From NCBI GenBank assembly GCA_013372875.1, contig JABXIW010000184.1, positions 1 through 5,540 of the forward strand: DNA of 5,540 nt. Direction: 5' to 3'. The DNA comes from Gammaproteobacteria bacterium. GTDB lineage: Bacteria > Pseudomonadota > Gammaproteobacteria > Enterobacterales > Kangiellaceae. This document shows, one piece after another, positions 1 to 5,540 of this stretch. Below the pieces are notes generated by a model, which had not been told where the DNA came from, did no database searches, and worked only from the letters and a program-made list of their open reading frames with translations. A program made the translations under genes and the position numbers. Positions within the stretch are counted from its first letter, which is position 1; the number at the start of each line of letters is the position of its first letter.

Positions 1-1
1 C

Positions 2-379
2 ATTCCTGAAGAACAAATCATCGGCAGTGCGTTGAAATACGAATACAGCTTTAATGATGGTCAGCCTAAAGTGATGAAGTTGGGCGAACTGTTAACGCTC
101 GATGATAAAGAAGTGAAAGTCGAAAACATCCAGTACATTATTGGTAAGAAACCAGTGCTCGCCGTTGGTAACTCGGACGGAGACCAAGCGATGATGCAGT
201 GGGCGACAAGCCAACCAAATTCTATGGCGATGATTGTGCATCACACTGACGAAGCGCGCGAGTGGAAATACGACCGTCAATCGGACGTTGGCCGCTTAGA
301 TAAAGCGTTAGACGAAGCCAATGCGCGTGACAACTGGCAGCTTATCGACATGAAAAACGATTGGTGCGCTGTTTATTAA
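2..379 (+). CDS. HAD-superfamily phosphatase, C-terminal part (5' truncated by window edge)
   Basis: The frame is open from the first bases of the window (reading IPEEQIIGSALKYEYS) to TAA at 377-379, so the gene starts upstream; the TTG at 32 is internal. About 125 residues are visible. They contain the C-terminal half of the HAD core: a lysine in IIGKKP (motif III region) followed by VLAVGNSDGDQAM, the motif IV acidic loop that binds Mg2+ in HAD phosphatases. The nucleophile DxD motif (motif I) would lie upstream and cannot be checked. The protein ends in a Trp-rich tail (NWQLIDMKNDWCAVY). HAD enzymes of this type hydrolyse small phosphate esters; the substrate cannot be told from this part. 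The signal peptide, if any, is also outside the window. A strong terminator follows 45 bases after the stop, so this gene ends its transcription unit. Confidence 0.85.
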   Translation: MPEEQIIGSALKYEYSFNDGQPKVMKLGELLTLDDKEVKVENIQYIIGKKPVLAVGNSDGDQAMMQWATSQPNSMAMIVHHTDEAREWKYDRQSDVGRLDKALDEANARDNWQLIDMKNDWCAVY

Positions 380-423
380 ACAGGAGTGCTGTTCGAAGCC
401 CAATCAATTTACGAACCAAGACC

Positions 424-457
424 GAAAAATTCCCCACGCTTTGGGGAATTTTTCTAT
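424..457 (+). terminator. Rho-independent terminator after the HAD phosphatase gene
   Basis: Positions 424-436 pair perfectly with 442-454 (13 bp, with CCCCA/TGGGG at the top and an A/T-rich base) around the five-base loop CGCTT. The A-run on the left arm and T-run on the right arm make it usable from either strand. On the + strand it ends the HAD gene and separates it from the barrel operon. Confidence 0.9.
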
Positions 458-480
458 TTGCACGCCAAATTCTTTTATTT

Positions 481-505
481 CTTCACGATCACTTCACGCT
501 TCATC
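481..505 (+). promoter_or_regulatory. Candidate regulator site: 11-bp-spaced direct repeat upstream of the barrel/YgiW operon
   Basis: CTTCACG occurs at 481-487 and again at 492-498, exactly 11 bp apart, and a partial third copy (CTTCATC) follows at 499-505. Two half-sites one helical turn apart is the layout bound by OmpR/PhoB-family response regulators, and CTTCAC-N5-CTTCAC has the same spacing as the PmrA/QseB box (CTTAA-type half-sites). It lies about 50-75 bases before the start codon at 557. No good -35 box is visible nearby; CAAAAT at 509-514 is a weak possible -10. Binding is inference from spacing alone. Confidence 0.3.
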
Positions 506-556
506 ACACAAAATGCACTTCTACTCACTAAGTTGATTTGAAGAGGCAAAATTAGA

Positions 557-1204
557 ATGAACAAAACACTTCTTGCGTTACTTGTTACCTGCTCAGTTTC
601 GGTATCTGCGGCTCCTTATGTAGGTCTGGAATATGGATTAGGCACCACTGACCATGATTTGGAACCTCACTTTTCAGCTGAAAACGTAACACTCAACCCT
701 GAACTTGAAGATGGTATTTTCTCAGGCTTTATCGGTTACGCATTTAATGACAACTGGGCATTGGAACTGGGTTACAGCCAGTTTGACCTTGATGATAGTC
801 GCTCAAAAAACCTAGGTATCAAGCCAATCGATGGCAAAGATTACCATCATGAAATGGATTGGGATGCGTCAATCAAAGCCAAACAAGTGTCGTTGGCTCC
901 AGTGTTTAGCTACGCATTAAATGATAAATGGACAACAAAATTCAAAGCGGGTCTAACTTACACACAATACGACGCCAAGGTTTCTAAACATCAAGAATAC
1001 GAGCTTGTCGCGAACGACGATGTGGAAATGACCAACACGCTTTTCCATAGCGCGGAGAAAAATAACGAGTTCGGCGCAATGTTCTCTGTGGGGGCGGAAT
1101 ACCAAGTGTTCCCAAAGCTCACCATTGGCGCAAACGCAAAATACCAACTAGACAGCTACGCAAACACAGCATCCTTTAACGTAGGCACAACTTACTACTT
1201 CTAA
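557..1204 (+). CDS. AcfA-like outer-membrane beta-barrel protein
   Basis: A 215-residue exported protein. The start ATG has AGAGG at 542-546 ten bases upstream. Residues 1-18 form a signal peptide (Lys3, a Leu-rich core, cleavage likely after SVSA18). The mature part alternates polar and hydrophobic residues in paired strands: about 20-35, 52-79, 107-141, 171-200 and 205-215, consistent with a small eight-stranded barrel. It ends in TTYYF, the C-terminal aromatic signature recognised by the BAM machinery. The long acidic/charged stretches between strands (for example 80-106 and 142-170) would be surface loops. Length and style fit the Vibrio AcfA family (accessory colonization factor A) within the OmpA-like/OmpW-like small barrels; the AcfA label is from family recall, and AcfA's molecular role is not well defined. 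It is the first gene of an operon with the YgiW-like gene 15 bases downstream, and has its own upstream region between the terminator at 424-457 and the start. Confidence 0.8.
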   Translation: MNKTLLALLVTCSVSVSAAPYVGLEYGLGTTDHDLEPHFSAENVTLNPELEDGIFSGFIGYAFNDNWALELGYSQFDLDDSRSKNLGIKPIDGKDYHHEMDWDASIKAKQVSLAPVFSYALNDKWTTKFKAGLTYTQYDAKVSKHQEYELVANDDVEMTNTLFHSAEKNNEFGAMFSVGAEYQVFPKLTIGANAKYQLDSYANTASFNVGTTYYF

Positions 1205-1219
1205 TTTAAGGAAACGATA

Positions 1220-1555
1220 ATGAAAAAAATGATTTTGGCATCCATGTTTGCCCTACTTTCAAGCTCGGCTTTCGCCGCTTTTAATGGCCCAGAAGTAAGC
1301 GTAATCAACACAGTGAAAGATGCGCAAAACGCAACCGAAGACAGCGCCGTAATGCTCACTGGGCACATCATTCAATCACTAGGTAACGAGACTTACTTGT
1401 TCAAAGACAGCACTGGCGAAATCGAAGTAGAGATCGACAACGAAGAATGGATGGGCTTAGACGTGACACCAAACGACAAAGTGGCAATTCGTGGCGAAAT
1501 CGATTCAGAATGGACCACCATGCAAATCGACGTAGATACCATCCAAAAGCTATAA
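1220..1555 (+). CDS. Periplasmic YgiW/YdeI (BOF) family OB-fold protein
   Basis: A 111-residue secreted protein. AAGGA at 1208-1212 sits seven bases before the ATG. The signal peptide is MKKMILASMF... with an AFA|A cleavage site after residue 19. The mature ~92 residues match the BOF (bacterial OB-fold) family pattern: V43-V44-type strand with MLTGHI (45-50), the hallmark YLFKDSTGEIEVEID (59-73), then W77-G79, DKVAIRGEID (86-95) and IDV near the end. Relatives include E. coli YgiW and YdeI and Salmonella VisP, periplasmic proteins linked to stress tolerance, antimicrobial-peptide resistance and envelope modification; no enzymatic activity is established. The 15-base gap to the barrel gene and the shared downstream terminator indicate one operon, so a role in envelope stress or the outer membrane is a reasonable inference. 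In enterobacteria the family often sits next to a qseBC-type two-component system; none is seen here. Confidence 0.9.
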   Translation: MKKMILASMFALLSSSAFAAFNGPEVSVINTVKDAQNATEDSAVMLTGHIIQSLGNETYLFKDSTGEIEVEIDNEEWMGLDVTPNDKVAIRGEIDSEWTTMQIDVDTIQKL

Positions 1556-1566
1556 ACGAGTCCTAA

Positions 1567-1601
1567 CAACGAAAGTCCTCTAGCCAAGGAGCTATTCGTT
1601 G
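1567..1601 (+). other. Imperfect hairpin in the 3' untranslated region of the barrel/YgiW operon
   Basis: CAACGAA (1567-1573) pairs with TTCGTTG (1595-1601). The helix continues with AG/CT and TCCT/AGGA after single-base bulges (1594 and 1591), giving about 13 pairs around a seven-base loop (1580-1586). No T-tract follows, so it is not itself a terminator; the real terminator is 26 bases further on. It could protect the mRNA 3' end or be part of a 3'-UTR-derived small RNA. Confidence 0.35.
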
Positions 1602-1626
1602 AAACAGTAAAAAATAGTGATAAAAC

Positions 1627-1654
1627 AAAGCCACCCATCGGTGGCTTTATTTTT
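1627..1654. terminator. Bidirectional Rho-independent terminator between convergent genes
   Basis: AAAGCCACC (1627-1635) pairs with GGTGGCTTT (1640-1648) around the loop CATC, nine perfect pairs. The + strand continues ATTTTTG and the - strand continues GTTTTATC, so it can end both the + strand barrel/YgiW operon (stop at 1555) and the - strand lysR-yegS unit (stop at 1676). Confidence 0.9.
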
Positions 1655-1675
1655 GCTCATCTCATAAGGTTGGAC

Positions 1676-2575
1676 TTAGTGCGTTACGCACGGGCAATCT
1701 TTAGGTAGCACCAACTTCAAACTCTTTGGCTGCACTTCAAATCGAATTTTACGGGAGTGATACGGTTCGCCATCCAAGTTAAGTGGTAGAGGATTCGGAA
1801 AATCGATCTCCAACCAACTGGCTCGGGTGTGTTTCACAAACTCGCCTTTCTCGGATGGGTTGTTAATCTCTTCAATGACTTGGGGCAATTCATGCGGTAA
1901 AAACGGACGAACCAGCGTTAAGTCCATCAAACCATCATCAATCATCGCATGGGGAGCGAGCTGTTGACCGCCACCAGCTAAGCGGCTGTTGCAAAATGCC
2001 CCTAACAACATTTCGCCATCGTAGCGGCCCCCTTCGATAATGATGCTGCCATCATAAGGTTTGAAGCCGAGCGCCTTAACAACGCCAGTCAGTGTGTAAG
2101 CCCCACCACCGATAAAGTTTTTTAACTCAACAGGCGTTTCTGCCGTCACTTCTGCGCCAAAACCCGCCGCCGCAACATTGATAAAGCAACGATCGTTCGC
2201 CTTAACGCAATCAACAGACAGCGCTTGCCCTTCCACTGCCAACGTTAATGCATCAGCAATCGAATCTGGAATATGATTCGCGGTCGCAAAATCATTGGCC
2301 GTACCAAGCGGAATAATGGCAAGTTCAGGGCGACTCTCATGAGCAATGTGGATAAGTGCCGAAGCAGCCTCATTGACAGTGCCATCGCCACCCGCAACAA
2401 CAATACGCTCAATACCATCCGTTACCGCTTCTTTCACGAGACGCGGCATATCTTGCGATTCCCAAGTGACGCGAACTTGCACATCTACGCCCCTGTCTCT
2501 CATTTTCATGATGGCGTCTCTTAGCTCAGGATTACCGGCTTTTTTGCCGTTTAGAATCGCTCGTATTGTCTTCAT
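1676..2575 (-). CDS. yegS: YegS-type diacylglycerol/lipid kinase
   Basis: A 299-residue soluble protein of the DAGK catalytic family (YegS/BmrU/DgkB group), full length for YegS. The N-terminal nucleotide-binding domain has ILNGKKAGN (7-15), the ATP-binding signature [11 protein letters not shown] (59-69; GGDGT at 62-66) and [11 protein letters not shown] (87-97). The C-terminal beta-sandwich domain has the [18 protein letters not shown] segment (198-215), whose acidic pair D213-D214 matches the structural-metal/catalytic region of DgkB relatives, and the LDGEP motif at 267-271. All family key motifs are present, so it should be active. YegS phosphorylates lipids with ATP (phosphatidylglycerol in vitro for E. 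coli YegS); the true substrate is unsettled. The ATG at 2575 is chosen because AGGA (2583-2586, - strand) lies seven bases upstream. That AGGA overlaps the LysR stop codon (2585-2587), pointing to translational coupling with lysR. A bidirectional terminator follows. Confidence 0.93.
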   Translation of the reverse strand: MKTIRAILNGKKAGNPELRDAIMKMRDRGVDVQVRVTWESQDMPRLVKEAVTDGIERIVVAGGDGTVNEAASALIHIAHESRPELAIIPLGTANDFATANHIPDSIADALTLAVEGQALSVDCVKANDRCFINVAAAGFGAEVTAETPVELKNFIGGGAYTLTGVVKALGFKPYDGSIIIEGGRYDGEMLLGAFCNSRLAGGGQQLAPHAMIDDGLMDLTLVRPFLPHELPQVIEEINNPSEKGEFVKHTRASWLEIDFPNPLPLNLDGEPYHSRKIRFEVQPKSLKLVLPKDCPCVTH

Positions 2576-2584
2576 ATGGACTTC

Positions 2585-3490
2585 CTATTTCTTGATGACT
2601 TTCCCTGCGTGTTTGATTTGCGCGCGCAACCACTGATGAGCACTTTCATTAGTGCGACTAGGGTGCCAAATGGTGCAAAGATCGTAAGTTGTTACATCAA
2701 ATGGAAACGGCAGTGCTTTCACATGATAGGTATTACTGAACAACTTAATCATCGATTCTGGCATCAAACCAATGTATTCGCTACCGCAGATAACCGGCAA
2801 CATTTCCAGTGCTCCTGCGGCTCGATACATGATTTTGCGTTTGTCCAAATCAACAATGTCTTCTGCACTCAGCATGCTTTTTCGGCTTTGCCACTGCGAT
2901 ACTGCAACGTGTTCTTCTTCAAAAAACTGCTCTTGAGAAATGCTCTCTGCGATACGAGGGTGATCTTTGTTACACACCACCATCAAACGCTCAGTGATCA
3001 CGGGTTCAACTTTCAAGACCGTTCTCCCGCGTGGTGCTAAATCGATAATCAAATCATAACGTTGTAAGCGTAGATCACTTTCGTAATCCTCAGTAAACAG
3101 CGGGTGCACTTCCAAAGCGATATTCGGCGCTAACTCGTGAATCTGCTTCATCAACTGTGGCAGCAACTCGTAGCTTAAAATCGACACGCAAGCGATAGAG
3201 AAAATGCGATTGGAAACTTTAGGATCAAACTCAACCGATGCCGACAGCGTCGAGGTAAAGTTCTTTATCGCCGCAACCATGGCCGGATAAATATCGACAG
3301 CAAACGATGTTGGCTCAACACCAGAAGAACTGCGGTGAAACAATGGTTCGTCGTAGATATCGCGCAATCTTGCTAGCGCTTTACTCACCGCGGGTTGGGT
3401 GATGTCTAAACGTGCCGCCGCCCGAGACAAATTACGCTCTTCGTAGATGGCGATAAAAATGGGAATGAGATTAAGATCGGTCGGTTTCAT
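2585..3490 (-). CDS. LysR-family transcriptional regulator
   Basis: A 301-residue LysR-type DNA-binding protein from the ATG at 3490. The N-terminal winged helix-turn-helix is clear: DLNLIPIFIAIYEERNLSRA (5-24), then LDITQPAVSKALARLRDIYD (28-47) and EPLFHR (48-53), which is the family recognition-helix region. The rest is the periplasmic-binding-protein-like effector domain (about 84-301), with the linker helix around 55-80. Strongest resemblance by eye is to the LeuO/NodD-like branch, but the effector is unknown. The frame also allows a GTG start at 3514 (eight more residues, IFEKFNS); I prefer 3490 because family members begin a few residues before DLNL. Neither start has a good Shine-Dalgarno. 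The stop is embedded in the ribosome-binding site of the downstream lipid kinase gene, nine bases before that start, so yegS is the most likely target or partner. Autoregulation is likely for this family but not shown. Confidence 0.92.
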   Translation of the reverse strand: MKPTDLNLIPIFIAIYEERNLSRAAARLDITQPAVSKALARLRDIYDEPLFHRSSSGVEPTSFAVDIYPAMVAAIKNFTSTLSASVEFDPKVSNRIFSIACVSILSYELLPQLMKQIHELAPNIALEVHPLFTEDYESDLRLQRYDLIIDLAPRGRTVLKVEPVITERLMVVCNKDHPRIAESISQEQFFEEEHVAVSQWQSRKSMLSAEDIVDLDKRKIMYRAAGALEMLPVICGSEYIGLMPESMIKLFSNTYHVKALPFPFDVTTYDLCTIWHPSRTNESAHQWLRAQIKHAGKVIKK

Positions 3491-3589
3491 GCTATTAAAT
3501 TTTTCGAAAATCACTTTTTCTATTTTAATCTAACAGCATGATAGTTAACGCAGCCAAGTACAAGAAATGGGCGGTACGACCTGTTTTAA

Positions 3590-3603
3590 TGAGTTTTAAC
3601 TCA
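3590..3603. promoter_or_regulatory. Candidate operator: perfect inverted repeat upstream of lysR
   Basis: TGAGTT (3590-3595) and AACTCA (3598-3603) form a perfect 6-bp inverted repeat with a two-base centre, in the only intergenic gap upstream of lysR and about 100 bases before its ATG. The size is close to the T-N11-A dyad of LysR sites (here T-N12-A). A weak - strand promoter may lie between it and the gene: TTAACT at 3543-3548 and TAAAAT at 3522-3527, but the 15-base spacer is short. As an RNA hairpin it is too small and lacks a T-run to be a convincing terminator for the deaminase gene. Confidence 0.3.
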
Positions 3604-3663
3604 ATTTTGACGTACACCATTCACCGCATAAGTGAGCAGCTAGCGTGCAGGCCAAAGCTTACA

Positions 3664-4089
3664 TTAAGATTTGCCTAAATATGGGGTAAGAAACTCGCTG
3701 ACTTCCTTGCCGCATAAACCAATTTCTACCTCAATACCGGCTTGTTTTAGAATCTCGATACCTCGACCACTGTTGCGCGGATCTGGATCCAACATGGCTA
3801 CGACGACTTTGCCAATACCGGATTTCACTAATGTCACCGCGCAAGCTGGCGTGCGACCTACAAACGAACACGGTTCGAGCGTAACGTATGCCGTCACCGA
3901 TTCTAACGAGCCTTGATATGCATTCAGCGCTTCTACTTCCGCGTGGTTGCCACCAATAGCTTGAGTATGACCTTCTGAAACAATTTGGTTGTCTTTCACT
4001 AACACGCAGCCAACCGGCGGGTTTGGTTGACATTCAGGAAGCGCATTTTTGGACACTTCCAATGCGCGGCGCATAAACTCTTGGCTCAT
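3664..4089 (-). CDS. Stand-alone RibD-type pyrimidine deaminase (CDA fold, no reductase domain)
   Basis: A 141-residue zinc-dependent deaminase resembling only the N-terminal domain of RibD, the riboflavin enzyme that deaminates diaminohydroxyphosphoribosylaminopyrimidine. Visible motifs: NPPVGCV (23-29), HAE at 49-51 (zinc His and catalytic Glu), EPC at 72-74 and C83 (zinc Cys ligands) within PCSFVGRTPAC, and AMLDPDPRNSGRGIEILKQAGIEV (98-121), a RibD-like stretch. The catalytic set is intact. Full RibD is about 360-370 residues with a reductase domain; here the protein stops after the deaminase and a new gene follows, so it is complete, not cut. Two positions that are usually His in RibD differ: 76 is Phe (PCSH to PCSF) and 42 is Thr, with a His at 41. 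The substrate may therefore differ from the riboflavin intermediate. The ATG has AGAG (4095-4098) five bases upstream. A terminator hairpin ends only 20 bases before it, and lysR follows 173 bases downstream on the same strand. Confidence 0.85.
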   Translation of the reverse strand: MSQEFMRRALEVSKNALPECQPNPPVGCVLVKDNQIVSEGHTQAIGGNHAEVEALNAYQGSLESVTAYVTLEPCSFVGRTPACAVTLVKSGIGKVVVAMLDPDPRNSGRGIEILKQAGIEVEIGLCGKEVSEFLTPYLGKS

Positions 4090-4109
4090 TTGAACTCTAT
4101 TCTCTAATA

Positions 4110-4140
4110 AAAACGAGGCGCTATATTAGCGCCCCGTTTT
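4110..4140 (-). terminator. Rho-independent terminator at the 3' end of the batD gene
   Basis: Read on the - strand, 4128-4140 pairs with 4110-4122 around a five-base loop (4123-4127), with one A-C mismatch (4116/4134). GGCGCT/AGCGCC forms the GC-rich top and the - strand then runs into GTTTTTATT. The hairpin begins inside the batD stop codon (4139-4141), so the stop and the terminator overlap. Its end is 20 bases before the deaminase start codon. Confidence 0.8.
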
Positions 4141-5455
4141 ATTCATTGCCATCTCTTCCAATGACTTTGTCCAGTTCTGGTAACGCTCGCGGAATACGGA
4201 ATTTAAAACGTTGTTGTTTGGTCTGGATCTTGCGCCACATCGACTTCATTAAATGAGCGCTATTTTCACCATTTTGCATTCGCGACGCACTTTTTTGCCA
4301 CGATTCACTCGAATCGGCTTTGGTCATTTCCAGCTCTGCCGTATTTAAACGCAATTGTTTGTACAATACGGTCCTTGCTTCAGACCAACGTTTAGCCTTT
4401 AACAAACGGTGGAACGTCAACCATGCTGGTGTCGGTCTGTTGCGGTAGTAACGTTTAATGGCTACCAATGAAACAGTCACAAAACCCAACAATACAAGCG
4501 TGGAAACAATCCATGCAAAATACGTTTTGATGAAGGATTTCAACGTGTGCTTCGCGGCAAATGTTTTGCCCTCTAACACCACCGTTTCCACTTGCTGAGT
4601 CTTACTGTTCCACCAACGGAACTCATAATCTGGCAGGGTTAATTCACCACCTTGTTGAATCACGTACACGCTCTCTTCTGTGCGTGTTGACTGGTAATCA
4701 CCACGAGTTTGCGTATCCGTAAGACGGTGCGGTTGAGGATACGCTTGGTAACGGGTTGTTGATTCTCCTTTCAGCAAGTCTGGTAACAACACAGATAGTG
4801 AATCTTGAGCTGAAATGGTGATTTTACGCGTGATTGCATCCCCAACTTTGAGTGTCTCAGTGGAGGTTTCCCACTCTTGTTTTACGTCTACGTGCGTTGC
4901 AGAAAACCAAGGCGTGTCACCGCTCAACAATCCCGATGGCAAGACAGTTTTGAACTTAATCGGCTGCGTGTAAAGTGTGCCTGACACCTTCTCGCCGTCC
5001 GGCGCCGACACCTGAACGCCCACAGCGACAGGTGGAATCACAAAATCACCAGATGCTTGTGGATACAAAGTCACTTCCCAGCGTTGACGCGACCAAGTTT
5101 GTCCGCCCTTGTGCTCCGTGAAGTTAGTGGCTAACTGATTACGCTGTTTGGCGATAACATTGGGCATTTCAATACTGCCAATTCGCGTCCCACCCGTAAA
5201 CCAGCGCGGCGTTGCCACTTCGATGGTTAAAATGACTTGCTCGTTGACACTAAAACTTGGCGTTTTACGCTTTTCTCCAGCCGTTGGTTGTTGACCAACC
5301 CACGCTTGCAACTCAACACCATGATTGCGTTGAAGATCGTAAATGTCCTGAGCGAAAACGTGACGACTTACGAACAGACTCAAACAAACCACTAACCATG
5401 CCACTATCCGTACAGGAAGTGCAAAAGAGGTAACGCGATAGACATTCATCATCAT
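4139..5455 (-). CDS. batD: BatD-like membrane protein (aerotolerance-type Bat operon)
   Basis: A 438-residue protein with a signal peptide (hydrophobic 17-29, likely cleavage after VFA35), a large periplasmic region (36-312) of beta-rich character, one membrane helix (about 313-333, ended by KRYYRNR) and a basic cytoplasmic tail of about 100 residues. Periplasmic segments typical of BatD are SVNEQVILTIEV (69-80), YPQASGDFVIPPVAV (131-145), KVGDAITRKITI (203-214) and, near the membrane, GGELTLPDYEFRWWNSKTQQ (269-288), the family's PxxxxxWWN hallmark. It is shorter than many BatD proteins (commonly 500 or more residues, from memory). BatD works with von Willebrand-factor-A BatA/BatB proteins and a MoxR ATPase; proposed roles are in oxygen or envelope stress, but the mechanism is unknown. 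The start at 5455 is supported by AGGAGG (5463-5468) seven bases upstream; three Met codons are tandem here. The start overlaps the upstream gene's stop (ATGA), so translation is coupled. It is the last gene of its operon. Confidence 0.88.
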   Translation of the reverse strand: MMMNVYRVTSFALPVRIVAWLVVCLSLFVSRHVFAQDIYDLQRNHGVELQAWVGQQPTAGEKRKTPSFSVNEQVILTIEVATPRWFTGGTRIGSIEMPNVIAKQRNQLATNFTEHKGGQTWSRQRWEVTLYPQASGDFVIPPVAVGVQVSAPDGEKVSGTLYTQPIKFKTVLPSGLLSGDTPWFSATHVDVKQEWETSTETLKVGDAITRKITISAQDSLSVLLPDLLKGESTTRYQAYPQPHRLTDTQTRGDYQSTRTEESVYVIQQGGELTLPDYEFRWWNSKTQQVETVVLEGKTFAAKHTLKSFIKTYFAWIVSTLVLLGFVTVSLVAIKRYYRNRPTPAWLTFHRLLKAKRWSEARTVLYKQLRLNTAELEMTKADSSESWQKSASRMQNGENSAHLMKSMWRKIQTKQQRFKFRIPRALPELDKVIGRDGNE

Positions 5456-5538
5456 TGGGCAGCCTCCTCTGTATTGTGTTCCGTTGTCGTAGTTGATCTA
5501 CCCGTTGTTGGCGAGCGTAATTGAATTTGGAATTTAGC
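5452..5538 (-). CDS. C-terminal end of upstream gene, probably a Bat-operon VWA/TPR protein (partial)
   Basis: On the - strand the frame from 5538 reads 28 residues ending STTTTEHNTEEAAQ and stops at TGA (5454-5452), which overlaps the batD ATG as ATGA. The tail is polar, rich in Thr, Glu and Gln, and shows no domain. Its identity is inferred only from position: in bat operons the gene before batD usually encodes a membrane VWA or VWA-TPR protein (BatB/BatC). It contains the AGGAGG ribosome-binding site of batD within its last codons. A second frame is also open across this edge but would run deep into batD, so I reject it. Confidence 0.55.
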   Translation of the reverse strand, partial: AKFQIQLRSPTTGRSTTTTEHNTEEAAQ

Positions 5539-5540
5539 GC

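Noticed and set aside
32..379. Treating TTG at 32 as the start of a complete 115-residue gene
   Set aside because: The frame continues upstream to the window edge, there is no Shine-Dalgarno before the TTG, and the protein lacks the HAD motif I that should precede this region.
2273..2636. Two overlapping + strand frames opposite yegS
   Set aside because: Antisense to the GGDGT and N-terminal coding region of the lipid kinase, with no protein-like composition.
2576..3040. 154-residue open frame on the + strand opposite lysR
   Set aside because: It lies wholly antisense to a clear LysR gene, is rich in Cys, His and Phe with no recognisable domain, and has no ribosome-binding site; it is a shadow frame.
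3491..3514. GTG at 3514 as the lysR start
   Set aside because: It adds eight residues not typical before the conserved DLNL segment and has no ribosome-binding site. It cannot be fully excluded because the ATG at 3490 also lacks a good one.
3604..3663. Possible terminator after the deaminase gene
   Set aside because: No stem of convincing length followed by a T-run is present on the - strand, so read-through into lysR remains possible.
3731..4033. 100-residue - strand frame overlapping the deaminase gene in another frame
   Set aside because: The deaminase frame carries all catalytic motifs; this alternative frame has an Arg/Ser-rich composition typical of out-of-frame reading.
5321..5540. 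A - strand frame open from the window edge into batD
   Set aside because: It would overlap the signal peptide coding region of batD by over 100 bases. The alternative frame ending with the ATGA overlap is a typical operon junction.

Overview
The window looks like chromosomal DNA of a gammaproteobacterium, most likely a Vibrio. The clues are moderate GC, an AcfA-like outer-membrane barrel, a YgiW-type periplasmic protein, and the 3' end of a bat (aerotolerance-type) operon. The species call is inference from protein character, not from a search. I see no tRNA, rRNA, CRISPR, transposase, phage or integron signature.

Layout. (1) Positions 1-379 hold the C-terminal part of a HAD-superfamily phosphatase on the + strand, closed by a strong hairpin terminator at 424-457. 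(2) Positions 557-1555 hold a two-gene + strand operon of exported proteins: an AcfA-like outer-membrane beta-barrel, then 15 bases later a periplasmic OB-fold (YgiW/BOF) protein. Its upstream region carries an 11-bp-periodic direct repeat, and the unit ends at a bidirectional terminator (1627-1654). (3) Everything from 1676 to 5540 is on the - strand. In transcription order it is: the last residues of an unidentified protein (probably the preceding bat gene), a BatD-like membrane protein overlapping it by ATGA, a terminator hairpin that starts at the batD stop codon, a stand-alone RibD-type deaminase, a LysR regulator, and a YegS-type lipid kinase whose ribosome-binding site overlaps the LysR stop codon.

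How the genes relate. The barrel and the OB-fold protein are probably co-expressed envelope proteins. The LysR gene and the lipid kinase are translationally coupled, so the regulator probably sets or senses the kinase's expression. The BatD protein belongs with upstream von Willebrand/TPR-type Bat proteins just outside the window. The stand-alone deaminase does not clearly belong to either neighbouring unit.

I found no clear new multi-gene system. The most interesting items are the stand-alone deaminase with changed substrate-pocket motifs behind a terminator, the direct-repeat element in front of the barrel/YgiW operon, and the LysR-lipid kinase pairing.
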